Origin: Polydrusus tereticollis
Taxonomy: Eukaryota; Arthropoda; Insecta; Coleoptera; Curculionidae
DNA length: 64,000 nt
NCBI GenBank assembly: GCA_963920685.1
Contig: OY987332.1
Coordinates: 43,521,275-43,585,274 of the forward strand
Reading direction: 5' to 3'
This document shows positions 50,683-61,978 of the stretch, piece after piece. The notes under the pieces were generated by a model. The model ran no database searches and was not told where the DNA came from. It worked only from the letters and a program-made list of their open reading frames with translations. Each line of letters begins with the position of its first letter. Position 1 is the stretch's first letter. A program made the position numbers and the translations under genes.

Positions 50683-53600
50683 TCATTTTCTTATGTAATC
50701 TTCCAAGTAAGCAGGAGACTTCTTTTTGCGACTTGGACGGTTTTCCACATTATTACTTTCACTTGATATTTGTAGATCAGGTGTTAGACATGAATCCTGA
50801 ATTTGATCTGTATCAATAACGCTTTGATCCAAATTATCTGAATTTTCTTCATTAATACTTTCATGAATTGTCGGTTCTTCGTAAATCTTATTATCTCCGA
50901 TGGGTGCTAGATGACGTGTGGAAACAGTAGTTTCATTGCCATTTGCTAATCTAATATGAGCATAATCAGTATTAGCTTCTAGAAGTTCAACCTCTTCCAC
51001 CAAAGGTTCGTATTTGTTTTGTCTCACGTGCTTTTTAAGATATACTGGACCAGAAACACTTAACCAGCTAGGCATTGATGCACCATTTGAAGATCTGCGT
51101 GGATGATTAAACATACGTTCATGCGGAGAACAATTTATTGCAGTACATAACAGAGATCTGATAGAATGTAGGGAATCCAAGAGTACCTCTTGCCATTGAG
51201 TTATTTTCCTATTCTTGGATTTCAAAGCCAACTGAATTGTTTTCCAGATAATTCCATTATAGCGTTCGCATTGACCATTTCCTTGTGAATTGTAAGGAGT
51301 GGTACGACTTGTCGCTATTCCATGGTTTGTTAAAAATATCTTCAGATCTCTAGACATGAATGATGTTCCTCTATCAGTATGTATATATGATGGTGTACCA
51401 AACACAGAAAAGAGGTGTGTCAGACAATTGATTATAGTAGATGAATTTATGTCAGAACATGCAAAGGCAAATGGAAATCGTGAATACTCATCTACTATAG
51501 TTAACATATAGTGATTGTGATTTACTGAAGGCAAAGGCCCTTTAAAATCCAAATTTAGTCTTTCAAACGGAGCTGTGGCTTTTATAAGTGTTCCTTGATT
51601 CTTGTAAAATCTTGGTTTGATCTCTGCACATACCGGACAAGAAGATGTAATTCTCTTTATGTCTTCTAAAGAGTATGGTAAATTTTTACAACGAATCCAA
51701 TGATACAATCTAGTTATACCTGGGTGGCATAAAACGTCATGTAGATTGTATAAAGTTTTATCACTCGTAACAGGCATTATTGCTGAAGAAATTCTCGAAA
51801 GTGCGTCTGCCACAATATTTTGATTCCCTGGTCTGTATATAATGTCATACTTGTAGCATGATAGTTCCAGTCTCCAACGCATTATTTTCTCATTCTTTAT
51901 TTTTGAGGAAGATTTGTTATCAAACATAAATGCTACGGATCTTTGATCAGTTATTAGCTGAAAATGGCGCCCAATCAGAAAATGTCTCCATTTTCGTAAA
52001 GCTTCCACGATAGCGTAAGCTTCTTTTTCCACGGAAGAATGTCTTTGCTCCGATTTAGATAAAGTCCTTGAAAAGAATGCAACTGGTCTTCCCAATTGAG
52101 TTAATTGTGCAGCAATAGCATATTCTGATGCGTCGGTTTCTACTGTAAAAGTAGCCTCGTCATTAATTGAGGCGACAACGGCGTTTATTAAGTCATTTTT
52201 TAATTGATGAAATGCAGCGACTTGATGGTCTTGTAGTGGAAATTGTTTAACGTCGATAAGGGGGTGTATTTTCTCAGAGAATTTGTAAATAAATTTTGAA
52301 TAATGGGCGAACATACCCTGAATCCTTCTTAGAGAAGCTGTATCTTTAGGCAAAGGCAAATGAATAAGGGGTCTTAGTCTATCAGCATCTGGTTTTATAC
52401 TCTTTCTTTCGATTGTATACCCCAATATGTTTATTATTGTCATTCCAAATTTGCATTTTTCTTTATTAAGAGTCAAACTATACTTTTCAGCAACGTTTAG
52501 AAATTTTTGCAGATTTTGGTCATGATTTTCTTTGCTTTTTCCGCAAATAGTTACGTCATCCAAAAATGCATAAACGTCCTGTAAACCCTCCTTTTGAATG
52601 ATATTATTCATTATTCGCTGAAAACATGCAACACCATTAGTAACACCAAATGGGATTCTAGTAAACTGGTATAGATTTCCACACGCTTCAAATCCAGTAT
52701 AAATTCTTTCATGTTGCAGAATTGGTATTTGGTGATAAGCACTGCGGAGATCAATGGAACTAAAATATTCGTACTGAGAAATTTTATGTACTAGTTCTTC
52801 AATTTTCGGTAATGGATATGCGTCCAGTGATGTAAATTTGTTTATTGTTAATGAGTAGTCTACAACCATTCGTCTTTTATGATTTTCATTCTTTGTAACA
52901 AGTACCTGTGCTCTCCAAGGTGAATTACTAGGCTCGATAATATTTTCTTTCAGAAGATTTTGTATTTCAGTTTCAATAAATTCTAAATCAGCAAAAGAGT
53001 ATCTGCGAGACTTCACTGCTATAGGTTTACAGTTATCTGTTAAATGTGCAAATAATGGATAAGGTTTTACCTGTGCTAATGCCAGGTTACATATTGATAT
53101 AGGTGATTGAGACGTGGTAGCCAACATTCCAAGTATACCAGCAGCAGATTTACTTAAAGTATTGACAGGTTTTTGACTTTTTGATTTACAAACTTTCGTA
53201 AAATGACCCATTTTACCACAAGAATGGCAGAAAATATTTCTGGCCGGACAATTGCTTCGGGGATGTCTGCTTTGACCACAAAAATAACATTTAGGAAGTG
53301 TTGCTGCTATTGTAGAATCATTTACAGACCGTATACTATAAGACTGACACTCTGATTCCAAGTTTCTTGAGGTAACAGCATTAGCATGAGAGGTGAATGG
53401 TATAAGGTAAGACTCAGAGTGGCGTTGAGCCATTTCAAGTGCTCTTGCCGAATCAAATGTCTGCGATAAAGTTAAGGTACTTTGTTCTAAAAGTCTCTGT
53501 CTAATGTGTGAAGAGTTTAGTCCAGCTATAAATGAATCTCTGATAAAATCTTCTCTATTTTGATCTGCACTAACGGCTTTAAAATTACAGTCCTTGCTCA

Positions 53601-53934
53601 TTTGTTTTAATATTTGCAAATATTGATCAATAGACTCACCAACTTCCTGCTTTCTTAAAGATAAAGAATGTCTAGCAAATATTTCATTCTGCGGCTTTAT
53701 GTATAGGGTTTTTAAAACGTCAATTGCTTCTTCATAGGTTTTACATTCATTTATATGTTCAAAAACCGCTGGGCTCACAAAATTTATAAGTATGTTTAGT
53801 TTTTCCTTATCTTCAGTTACTTTAGTAGCTTCTAGAAAGTTGATAAAAGTACGACTCCAATGTGACCATAGGTAAGCAGTATTTGTGGCGGAAGATTCAA
53901 TATCCAGTCGTTCAGGTTTCAGTAACTTGTCCAT
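50683..53934 (-). CDS. Gypsy Gag-Pol fusion lacking a visible protease domain
   Basis: 1,083 residues, ATG at 53934. Gag region (1-200) is followed by two CCHC zinc knuckles (CYFCGQSRHPRSNC, CHSCGKMGHFTKVC, about 215-250). Reverse transcriptase follows almost at once: MVVDYSLTINKFT, FSSIDLRSAYHQIP, FGVTNGVACFQR and the active site AFLDDVTICG. RNase H has FTVETDASEYAIAAQL. Integrase has an HHCC finger (HDVLCHPGITRLYHW, CPVC), the DDE triad LDFKGPL, IHTDRGTSF and QCERYNG, and a C-terminal tail. Between knuckles and reverse transcriptase there are only about 70 residues and no D-S/T-G motif, so the aspartic protease seems deleted in frame. The frame has no stops, so it may be mobilised in trans. 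Confidence 0.9.
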   Translation of the reverse strand: MDKLLKPERLDIESSATNTAYLWSHWSRTFINFLEATKVTEDKEKLNILINFVSPAVFEHINECKTYEEAIDVLKTLYIKPQNEIFARHSLSLRKQEVGESIDQYLQILKQMSKDCNFKAVSADQNREDFIRDSFIAGLNSSHIRQRLLEQSTLTLSQTFDSARALEMAQRHSESYLIPFTSHANAVTSRNLESECQSYSIRSVNDSTIAATLPKCYFCGQSRHPRSNCPARNIFCHSCGKMGHFTKVCKSKSQKPVNTLSKSAAGILGMLATTSQSPISICNLALAQVKPYPLFAHLTDNCKPIAVKSRRYSFADLEFIETEIQNLLKENIIEPSNSPWRAQVLVTKNENHKRRMVVDYSLTINKFTSLDAYPLPKIEELVHKISQYEYFSSIDLRSAYHQIPILQHERIYTGFEACGNLYQFTRIPFGVTNGVACFQRIMNNIIQKEGLQDVYAFLDDVTICGKSKENHDQNLQKFLNVAEKYSLTLNKEKCKFGMTIINILGYTIERKSIKPDADRLRPLIHLPLPKDTASLRRIQGMFAHYSKFIYKFSEKIHPLIDVKQFPLQDHQVAAFHQLKNDLINAVVASINDEATFTVETDASEYAIAAQLTQLGRPVAFFSRTLSKSEQRHSSVEKEAYAIVEALRKWRHFLIGRHFQLITDQRSVAFMFDNKSSSKIKNEKIMRWRLELSCYKYDIIYRPGNQNIVADALSRISSAIMPVTSDKTLYNLHDVLCHPGITRLYHWIRCKNLPYSLEDIKRITSSCPVCAEIKPRFYKNQGTLIKATAPFERLNLDFKGPLPSVNHNHYMLTIVDEYSRFPFAFACSDINSSTIINCLTHLFSVFGTPSYIHTDRGTSFMSRDLKIFLTNHGIATSRTTPYNSQGNGQCERYNGIIWKTIQLALKSKNRKITQWQEVLLDSLHSIRSLLCTAINCSPHERMFNHPRRSSNGASMPSWLSVSGPVYLKKHVRQNKYEPLVEEVELLEANTDYAHIRLANGNETTVSTRHLAPIGDNKIYEEPTIHESINEENSDNLDQSVIDTDQIQDSCLTPDLQISSESNNVENRPSRKKKSPAYLEDYIRK

Positions 53935-53981
53935 ATGATCTTCGTAATTAGTAGAGTCTTATTAAAATGAGTTTATTAAAA

Positions 53982-54135
53982 TGAAGTAAAGAGAACCTCG
54001 AGAATAAAGGCTTTAATAAACTCAGAATACAAATAGGTAGTGATTGACATTGATAGCTAATATTTACTAACTAAGGTATGAAATTAATAGGGTAACGGTA
54101 ACTGGTAGTGTCCAAGGTAAAGTAAATATATAACA
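53982..54135 (-). repeat. 5' LTR of the gypsy element
   Basis: 154 bp, identical to the 3' LTR as far as I can read. The minus-strand gag-pol ATG lies 48 bp downstream. Confidence 0.95.
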
Positions 54136-54140
54136 GATAC

Positions 54141-54691
54141 TATAAGAGAAGGTAGGACTCGAGAGTTCACGGTACATATTAAAAATTATAATATAATGTA
54201 CTTTTTCTATTTTGGAATCATAAAGTCTTTCACACGCATTTTTTAGTTTCTTCCTGTTGGTAACAACACAACATGACTGTTTTAAAATATCATGGCACAC
54301 CCACTTTTTGTTTTAAGAAATATTTCGGTAGTGGTAAACTTAAATTATATGTTTTATACCTATGGATGCGACTATCTTTAGAAGTGAGACATACATATTT
54401 TATAAAAAAATTTATTTACTAGAAATTTAATAAAATATTTAAATTGAAATGTTGTTTTACTGGTTGTATAATACAGAATATACGTAGGCATATCTTTACT
54501 AGGATCATGCTCGCGCTGCTTTACATACATCCACAACAACCTAGAAAATATGCGACTGTGGTTTACGTACATTTATTTATTTCAAGCACAAAACACTATA
54601 ATATTAGACTATTAAAATAATAGTGAGACAAAAGTTAAATAGTGCTTACTTAGTTTATTTAGTTACAATTATGAATACTGTGGTATTTTCC
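54141..54691. other. No gene recognised
   Basis: AT-rich spacer between the gypsy element and the end of the recombinase gene. Short frames only. Confidence 0.45.
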
Positions 54692-55309
54692 TCAATTTAA
54701 TTTTTTTAAAGAAACCGACTTGGGATAAATATATACTGTTACTGTTGAATGTTCGGTGGCGTTAATGGTTATCCCTGGAATATTCTGGGTAGACACAATA
54801 TTTTGTGTGAGACCTTGCTCATTAATCTGGTCATTCCACTTGAAGTTAAAGATGCTGTAGCTGTGGTATTTTGGGATGTACGTGATAAGCAAGGTTGAGA
54901 TACACCGTGTGAAGATTGTGTGGACAAAATATTTGCAACTTCAACCTTGCTTTTCATCGAAATTTCAATGTAACCTTCGGCCACTGCTGCAGACTTCCAG
55001 CCACCATGCGTCTTAATAGTGTTTAAGTCACCCCCACTATTTTCTAAGTGTGTAACACTGGACCGCCTAAAACAATGGCTTGTAAATAACTTGGGATTTG
55101 GTATAATTTCAAGTAAGAAGCAATACCAAAAGAAGCTTTGCCAATAATTGTGTTAAGATCAATAGCAGTGTTAATGAAGTGTCCATTTCTATACGTCAAG
55201 AAACATCTGCGACTTGTCACGTGCAGTGCCGGATTTACATACCTGGGGGCCCTAGGGCACCAAAAAATTGGGGGCCCATACACTAGCAACTTTTTATTAT
55301 CTTATTATA

Positions 55310-55751
55310 CACTGCGTCCATAAAGTCTTGCACAAATTCATTTAAAATTCGGGGGCTTACTTTTTTTAAAAACGCTCGGACACGTCAATTAGTACTTTTG
55401 TTTGCACATTTTTTAACGTAAAATGTTTTTATACAGGGTGTCGCACGTATGAGGTATGAGGTCATCAAGGATTTTTTTTAATGGAACACCCTGTATATTA
55501 TATCAATTTTGAATTCTATGATGAACACTTAACACCTCTGAAAATCACGGTTTCCGAAATATTGACGTTTGAAAATTTATTTTAAACACATTTATTGATG
55601 ACCTCATACCTCATACGTGCGACACCCTGTATAAAAACATTTTACGTTAAAAAATGCGCAAACAAAAGTACTAATTGACGTGTCCGAGCGTTTTTAAAAA
55701 GTAAATACCTGAATTTTAAATGAATTTGTGCAAGACTTTATGGACGCACTG
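55310..55751. mobile_element. Foldback MITE nested in the hAT
   Basis: The left arm (actgcgtccataaagtcttg) returns reversed at the right (caagactttatggacgcact), with near-perfect pairing for about 120 bp. TA flanks both ends (55308-55309 and 55752-55753). In its centre a further palindrome starts cagggtgtcgcacgtatgag (about 55436) and ends ctcatacgtgcgacaccctg (about 55632), so a second TA-type element seems to be nested within. Confidence 0.9.
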
Positions 55752-55888
55752 TATATTATATATATCTATAAAAAAAAACATAATATTACTAGATTTATTT
55801 TCTACAAAAAAAAAGTAGGTATACATTGAATTGGAACTTCAGCCTAACATTTTTATATAATTATATAATGTACATAAATATTTATATC

Positions 55889-58157
55889 AGGCACGCCATT
55901 TTCTGGTTTTAGAATCCAAAAACTCGTTGATTATAGAATCAGTGTTGATTTTCTGTAATAACTCTTCTTCAATTGATAATAATGCCAAAGAAGTTAAATT
56001 ATTGTTTTGACTAATTTTAAAATAGAGAAAGATCTTTCTCCCGACGCGTTAGTTACAGGAGTTGTCAAAAATATGTGAATGGCTGTGTAAATATTAGGAA
56101 ACGCTGTTATTAAATCATTGGTACAAATGTAGTTTAATAAATTGGGTGCTGAGTTAATATCGATTTTCTCTTTAACTGTATTTAAAAATGATTTTAACAC
56201 AAGGCATTCCTCGCCTAGTTCGTCGTTAATATCATCTTTACATAGCTATGTTTGCTTTTTGTTGCAAGTCTTCGTTATCAAGTTCTGTTAGACAAGTTAT
56301 AAAGCTGAAATGTTTATCAAGAAAATCGTACTTTTCTAATCTTTTTTGCATTTCGGTACCTATTTTATCTATAACATAGTAGGTATTCACTTTAAAATTA
56401 GTGCCACCATCAAGTTCGTATCAGCGGTGCCATCATCATGTTTAAATTTTTTGGTTTTAGGTCGTTTTAGATCTTGTTGAAATTCATTAAATTCTGATAA
56501 ATTTCTGCCTTTTTCAAAATAATAATCGAACCTATTTCGTAACTGCGTTATATAAGTGATCAATTATACTTTTATGTGTTATTGTTACCTGATGTAAATT
56601 AATGTTGACTTTTTGAATAATTTTGTTACTTTTATGAAACAAAGATAGGATGTCATTCCAAAAAAATGTTAAGAAAGCCACCTCTACTTTACATAGATTT
56701 TTGTGTAAACTTTTAGCTTTTACTTTTACTGTTGAATTTTGTCCACTGTCATTTGAGATATCCTTTAAAACATTGATATCCTAGTGACAATGCTTTACAC
56801 GCATCCGCCCTAGCTGACCAACGGGTGTCTGACAAACTCTTTGGTACTGTACAGTAATTTTTTTCTAATTCTGTTTTAAGAAAATTCCATCTTAATGTAG
56901 AAGCACCAAAAAAATTATATATTTCTTGAACGAATAAAAAAAATGAAGTGCCTTCTAAACAGCAATCACCGGCGGCATTTCCTACTAAGTTTAAAGAATG
57001 AGCTCCGCATGGTACAAAGTAAGCCAAATGGTTTTTTTGCCTTATTTTGGATTGTAAACCATTATAAATTCCAGCCATATTGCTGGCATTATCATAGGAT
57101 TGCCCCCTACAATTTGCAATATCTAAATTCAAATACTTCAGGATATTATAAACTGCAACTTCCATATCCGCGGCTTTATGTCCTACGTGAGAAATAAATC
57201 TAAAAAACCTCTCAACAATGTTTCCTTCATGAGTATATCGTAAAATAACTGTTAACTGATCCGTTTTTGTTATATCTGGAGTGGAATCCATTACTATCGA
57301 AAAATATTTGCTGCTCTGAATTTCTTCGGCAATTGTTTTTTGCAACTAAAAAAAAGTAATTATTTTAATAAAAAAAAATATTTAAAAAAAATAAAATCTT
57401 TGTTTTTGTACCTTTGATGCTAAAATCGTTATTAGCTCCTTCACTGTGTTTTTTGACAGATACGTAGCTCTTCCGCCACTTCCAGAATTGCCATATTTTT
57501 CTATGTGTTGCTTTAAAAATGGATCAAATTATGCTATGAGCTCTAATAATCTTAAGAAATTTCCATTTTTTGACGAACCAAATACTTTTTTGGAACCTCG
57601 GAATGCTAGGTTTCGGGTAGCAATATATTTCATCACACTTAACTACTCTTTTAAGGACTTCCCTATAATAATCTTTTTCTGTGAGTTCTAATTTTTCCAT
57701 TTCCGTATCAACCTTTCCCTTAAGTTAGGAACGGGTAATAAATATATTTATCGAATGAACATGGCCTAAAGCCTTTTCATGTTTGTGTAAATAATCACAA
57801 TGCTTCCAGTCATTAAACCCTTCCTTATATTCGCTGTTTTTCGTACAAAATTGTTTACATGGAATGCAGTACACTCTTTTCGTTATTTCTGAGTAATAAA
57901 TACACGAACGTCGTACGCTCTCGCCATTTGGAAGGTTAGTATAAAAAAAAAGATTTGTTTGCATATCGGCAAGTTATTCCATTTTTGCTTTCATACTCTC
58001 GACCAGACTTGGAAAAATCTAAACTACCTATATTTTGGGGCCTAAAGTTCTTCACAATATAGTTAGTACTTATTTCATTAAACTGCCACAACTTGGGATC
58101 TTCGTTAAAGTTGAAATCATGACTTTCTAAACATATTGTGGAACTGTTAATATCCAA
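55889..58157 (-). pseudogene. hAT transposase with TTF-type zinc finger and DUF4371-like domain, decayed
   Basis: Segments in order: N-terminus 58157 (MDINSSTICLESHDFNFNED); TTF-type zinc-finger region (RSCIYYSEITKRVYCIPC, NDWKHCDYLHKHEKA, 57900-57760); linker with a 63-bp GT...AG intron near 57349-57411; and the DUF4371-like RNase H-fold core (FSIVMDSTPDITKTDQLTVI with first Asp, YDNASNMAGIYNGLQSKI with second Asp, VPCGAHSLNLV, 57345-56749). After degraded sequence comes the C-terminal dimerisation domain (FPNIYTAIHIFLTTPVTNAS, GERSFSILKLVKT, ending near 55889). This is the ZMYM1/52-kDa-repressor-like hAT layout common in animals. Frameshifts and gaps make it inactive. Confidence 0.85.
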
Positions 58158-59041
58158 AATTAATATTATTTTTTATATTTACGTTCTCTACATTCTCTAC
58201 AGATTGTATTGTTGATATTTGAGACTCAGATAAATTTATTTCGCTATCTTAATTAGTTTTTGACGTGGATGGGGTAACTGCGTATCTTGAGTATCTTCAA
58301 GAATAGTTTTTAACATACGGTTTAAATGGAGAAACAAAGATTGACTCTTGAAAATCTTTGTTTTAGATTAGGTAGGCATAAAGTTTTAAATTTATAATTT
58401 TTTTTGGGTAAATTGATTGTGGGGCCCCTTCAGCTCCGGGGCCCTAGGGCAATTGCCCTTTTTGCCCTATTGTAAATCCGGCACTGGTCACGTGATTTGG
58501 TCTGAGAGTAAAATACTGTGTTACCATTTGTACCCAGTCACTATTTGTAATTATAAACTGCGTGGTTATGTAATTTTTAGTTTTGGGCACATGTACAATC
58601 ATTATATCGTCTCTAAATTAAATATCATCTACTGACATACTTGTAATTTTCTTTCTGCGGCAGGCACCATTATAGCCCATTATGGAAATAATCTAAAATT
58701 TATATTCAAGATCAACTACACTTATTATGGGTAAGTTTTTTTTGTCGATACCTACCTATTGTATTTTTGCTCGAGATACCTAAATGTATATCGCTGTTAA
58801 TGCTGAGAAAGTTATTTTGAAGCAAACATTTTTGGAATCATTCCAATCTTGTTAACTACATTCTTATTTAATGTAATAATTACTTTGATTGCTACATATA
58901 TTTTAACATCCGCTTGTCCAATGAAGCGATTAATTTGCACAATCTCTAAAATTTTTGATTTTCTTGGCGTGTAACCCTGCAAAAGCCTTTTTAAATATGC
59001 CTGTAATTTTTTATATTTCGATATATCAATATTTCTATATA

Positions 59042-61717
59042 CAGGGTGAGTCAACAAGGTGTTCGCCTTGGATAGCGCCTAAACTGTAAGAGATATAAGA
59101 AAAAGCTTTATATAAAAGTTATAGGGTTTGCAATGGACCATAACGTTAAAATATTTTGCGTTATACAGGATGTCTCAAAAATTTGGTACTACATAAAAAT
59201 TTTTTTTTTTAAATGAAACACCCTATATATTTTTTCTCTTTCTAATTCCGCTAGAAAGAATCTCTACAGTCATATTTACTTTTTTGAATTTGATTGCGAC
59301 GTTGTCAAATAATAATTGTTTCCTGGTATATTATGATTTTTATTTGACATATTAAAAAAATCATAGTTGCCCATGGAATCAATAGAATTAAACAAAATTT
59401 TTACCATAAATACCTTAAAGTACTTGGTACGTAACCATATCACTATTTGTTCTATTTATTATACGGGGTGTGTTCGTGTTGGCTTGGCAAATTTCGCTAA
59501 TTTAAATATGCATTACGTCAATTTTTTTTTAATGAACACCCTGTATTATTTTAACCGATAAGGTGAATTTTTCAAATGCCTTCATTTTTTGTTAAATATG
59601 TCATCTACCTTAATTTTCTAGTTTTTGAAATATTGTTTATTTTATAAAAAGCTACACGAAAATTAGTAATTTTATCATTTTAATCAAGAATGCCATGGGC
59701 AAAATAATTAAAATGAGCATAAACATCAAAATATAACTGGTACATATTTTTAAGAGTCCTCTTTAGAGAATTTTAGAAACGAGAAAATGCATTGGTATTC
59801 GGTCAACGAAAGAATATCATCTGTTCTTTTAAGTATTAACATTAAATGTATTATAATTAAAACGAACATCTTACACATTTATATTAGAAATAAACCAAAC
59901 TAGAAAGAAATATTAGAGATAATAATTAAAGAAAAACCGTCTTGTTACAAATTTTGTTCAATGTGTCCTCCAAAGTTCAAATTAATTACATGAACGAATT
60001 CTTTTCGCAAATGAGTCGTTTACATTTCTTAAGTTATTTGCAGTGTTGGTTTGAAACACCTCTTGAATTCGATTTTGCATATTTTTTCTTGTGGTAGGAG
60101 CCGTCTTATATACTATGTCCTTTACATATCCCCATAAGAAAAAATCTAGCTTGGTAAGGTCGGGAGACCGTGCTTGCCAAAATACTGGGCCTCTCCTACC
60201 GATCCAACGGTCATGGAAACGTCGGTTTAAAAAATGTCTCACTAGTAGACTGTAATGAGCTGGCGCTCCATCCTGCTGAAACCACATTATTTCCCGAGTA
60301 TGTTCTGCTAACCCGTTTAATAGCACTTCTAAATGATTCTGCAAAAAATCAAGGTACACCTGACCAATAAGGTTTCCATCAAAGAAATTTGGACCAATGA
60401 TATTATTTCCTATTATACCAGCCCAGACATTAAGCGACCACCGATGTTGAAAATTAGTTTCTCGTGTAAAAAAGAGGTTGCTAGTATCATAATAATGGAA
60501 GTTATGTTTGTTCAAACATCCGTTTTTATGAAATGTAGCCTCATTACTAAACATAACATATTCAAAAAAACGAGGTTGTTGTTGTATCATACCTTCAGCT
60601 TACTGGCAAAATATTGCTCTATTTTCATAATCTTGCGACTCCAATTCTTGCAATAATTGAATATGATATGGATGAAAATGTTCACTACGAAGCATTCTTG
60701 ACATTGATGATGCACTAAACGGCAGTTCATTGCTTAGCTGTCGAGTACTCTTGTGAGGATCTTGAACTACACTTAAAGCTGTCATTAATTTATTGTCATG
60801 GTTAGTCGCTGGCTTGACTCGTTCATGTGTTTCATAATCGATATTTCCTGTTCTTTAAATCTCTCTTTTAATCGCTCAAGAGCAGTTGGATGAGGATGTC
60901 TAGGAGAAAATTTAAACAATATTTACCATATAATACCAATATAAATAAGTTTAAAGAGAAATAATAATGAGAACTTATGTCAAGGTAAAGAGTTTATTTT
61001 GTCATGACCATCTTGATATATTATGTTTCTATTTTTCCAATGAATATTCCAATTTTAATTATTTTGCCCATGGCATTCTTGATTAAAATAATAAAATTAC
61101 TAATTTTCGTGTAGCTTTTCATAAAATATACAATATTTCAAAAATTAGAAAATTTAGGTAGATGACATATTTAACAAAAAATAAAGGCATTTAAAAAATA
61201 CACCTTATCAGTTAAAAAAATACCATCCATTTAAAAAATTGACATAATGCATATTTAAATTAGCGAAATTTGCCAAGTCAACACGAACACCCTGTATAAT
61301 AAATAGAACAAATAGTGATATTGTTACGTACCAAGTACTTTAAGGTACTTATGGTAAAAATTTTGTTTAATTCTATTGATTCCATGAGCAACTATGAGTT
61401 TTTTAATAAGTCAAATAAAAATCATAAAATACCAGGAAATAATTATTTACTTGACAACGTCGCAATCAAATTTAAAAAAGTAAATATGACTGTAGAGATT
61501 CTCTCTAGCGGAATCAGAAAGAGAAAAAATGTATAGGGTGTTTTATTAAAAAAAAATAATTTTTATGTAGTACCAATATCTTGAGCCATCCTGTATAACG
61601 CAAAATATTTTTACGTTATGCTCCATTGCAAACCCTATAACTCTCACATAAAACTTTTTCTTATATCTCTTGCAGTTTAGGCGTTATCCAAGGCGAACAC
61701 TTTGTTGTTACACCCTG
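59042..61717 (-). mobile_element. Mariner-like transposon G (DD41D type)
   Basis: The ends are cagggtgagtcaacaaggtg (left) and the matching caccctg (right). The inverted repeats extend about 670 bp inward, to gaatgccatgggcaaaataa at 59690-59710 and its complement near 61055-61080. TA precedes the left end (59040-59041); the right has tt where ta is expected. It carries a nearly intact transposase on the minus strand. It interrupts the recombinase gene between its first and second preserved exonic parts. Confidence 0.9.
59982..60897 (-). pseudogene. DD41D-type transposase of element G, almost intact
   Basis: One frame from about 60850 to 59982 with a single TAA at 60600-60602. Motifs in order are DYETHERVKPATNHDN, the DNA-binding helices TRQLSNELPFSASSMSRMLR, HFHPYHIQLLQEL, first acidic motif MFSNEATFHKNG (Asp replaced by Asn), SLNVWAGIIGNNIIGP, second Asp WFQQDGAPAHYS, third Asp ARSPDLTKLDFFLWG with 41 residues between, and the tail to 59982. 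Upstream, ALERLKERF is in another frame (one-base shift near 60860), preceded by an acceptor-like cctag at about 60898, so a 5' exon probably existed. The lost first Asp and the stop make it inactive. Confidence 0.8.
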
Positions 61718-61978
61718 TTAACATTGAGTATTTGGATCGATAAAGCCTTTTAAATTTTACTTTCTTTGTTAGAAAATGCTATCAGGACATTTTCTGAAAT
61801 ATCTTTACACTGTTTTGCTCACACCATAACTCAAAATCTGCATATTCTTTTTGATAGACATTGCGAGATTTCTTCGGTAAGAGATTATTTAAATTATTTT
61901 CCGCGATATTTCGTAGTTCTGGGGGGGTATGTCTTCCGTCTTGGCTCATTCTTATTCGTTTCACTACTAAATTATTAA

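Larger units (their letters stand above)
50518..54135 (-). mobile_element. Ty3/gypsy LTR retrotransposon, very young
   Basis: Two LTRs of 154 bp (50518-50671 and 53982-54135) appear identical base for base, with TG...CA ends. The flanking 5-bp duplication gatac is perfect (50513-50517 and 54136-54140). A purine-rich tract (gagcggggatgaa, minus strand) precedes the 3' LTR. No TGG-starting primer-binding site is obvious next to the 5' LTR. One long open frame fills the interior. 3,618 bp, short for the group. Confidence 0.95.
55224..58486 (-). mobile_element. hAT transposon with perfect 8-bp duplication
   Basis: Ends cagtgccggatttaca and tgtaaatccggcactg are a perfect 16-bp inverted repeat, continued inward by ggggccctagggca-like blocks. 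The flanks repeat gtcacgtg exactly (55216-55223 and 58487-58494). It carries a decayed transposase on the minus strand and, near its left end, a nested foldback element. It disrupts the recombinase gene. Confidence 0.95.
54692..61964 (-). pseudogene. Crypton-like tyrosine recombinase gene, split by two DNA transposons
   Basis: Pieces in order on the minus strand: N-terminus 61964 to about 61718 (LRNIAENNLNNLLPKKSRNV, FELWCEQNSVK, frame change, DISENVLIAF); 59040-58884 (NIDISKYKKLQAYLKRLLQG, TPRKSKIL); a 191-bp GT...AG intron (58693-58883); 58692-58495 (IMGYNGACRRKKITSMSVDD with the first catalytic Arg, one stop, then VPKTKNYITTQFIITNSDW); and 55215-54692. The last piece contains TYRNGHFINTAIDL, a frameshift, CFRRSSVTHLENSGG (second Arg), IKTHGGWKSAAV (His-x2-Trp) and AEGYIEISM (nucleophile Tyr), then a Ser/Thr-rich tail. 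All R-H-W-R-Y type residues are recognisable. The gaps are a DD41D transposon (59042-61717) and a hAT (55224-58486); the frame is continuous across the hAT site. It resembles the KIAA1958/Crypton-derived family of animals. Whether it was a host gene or a mobile Crypton copy is unclear. Confidence 0.8.

Noticed and set aside
54067..54572. Minus-strand frames of 77 and 64 codons between gypsy and the recombinase gene
   Set aside because: Partly within the LTR, AT-rich, no motif.
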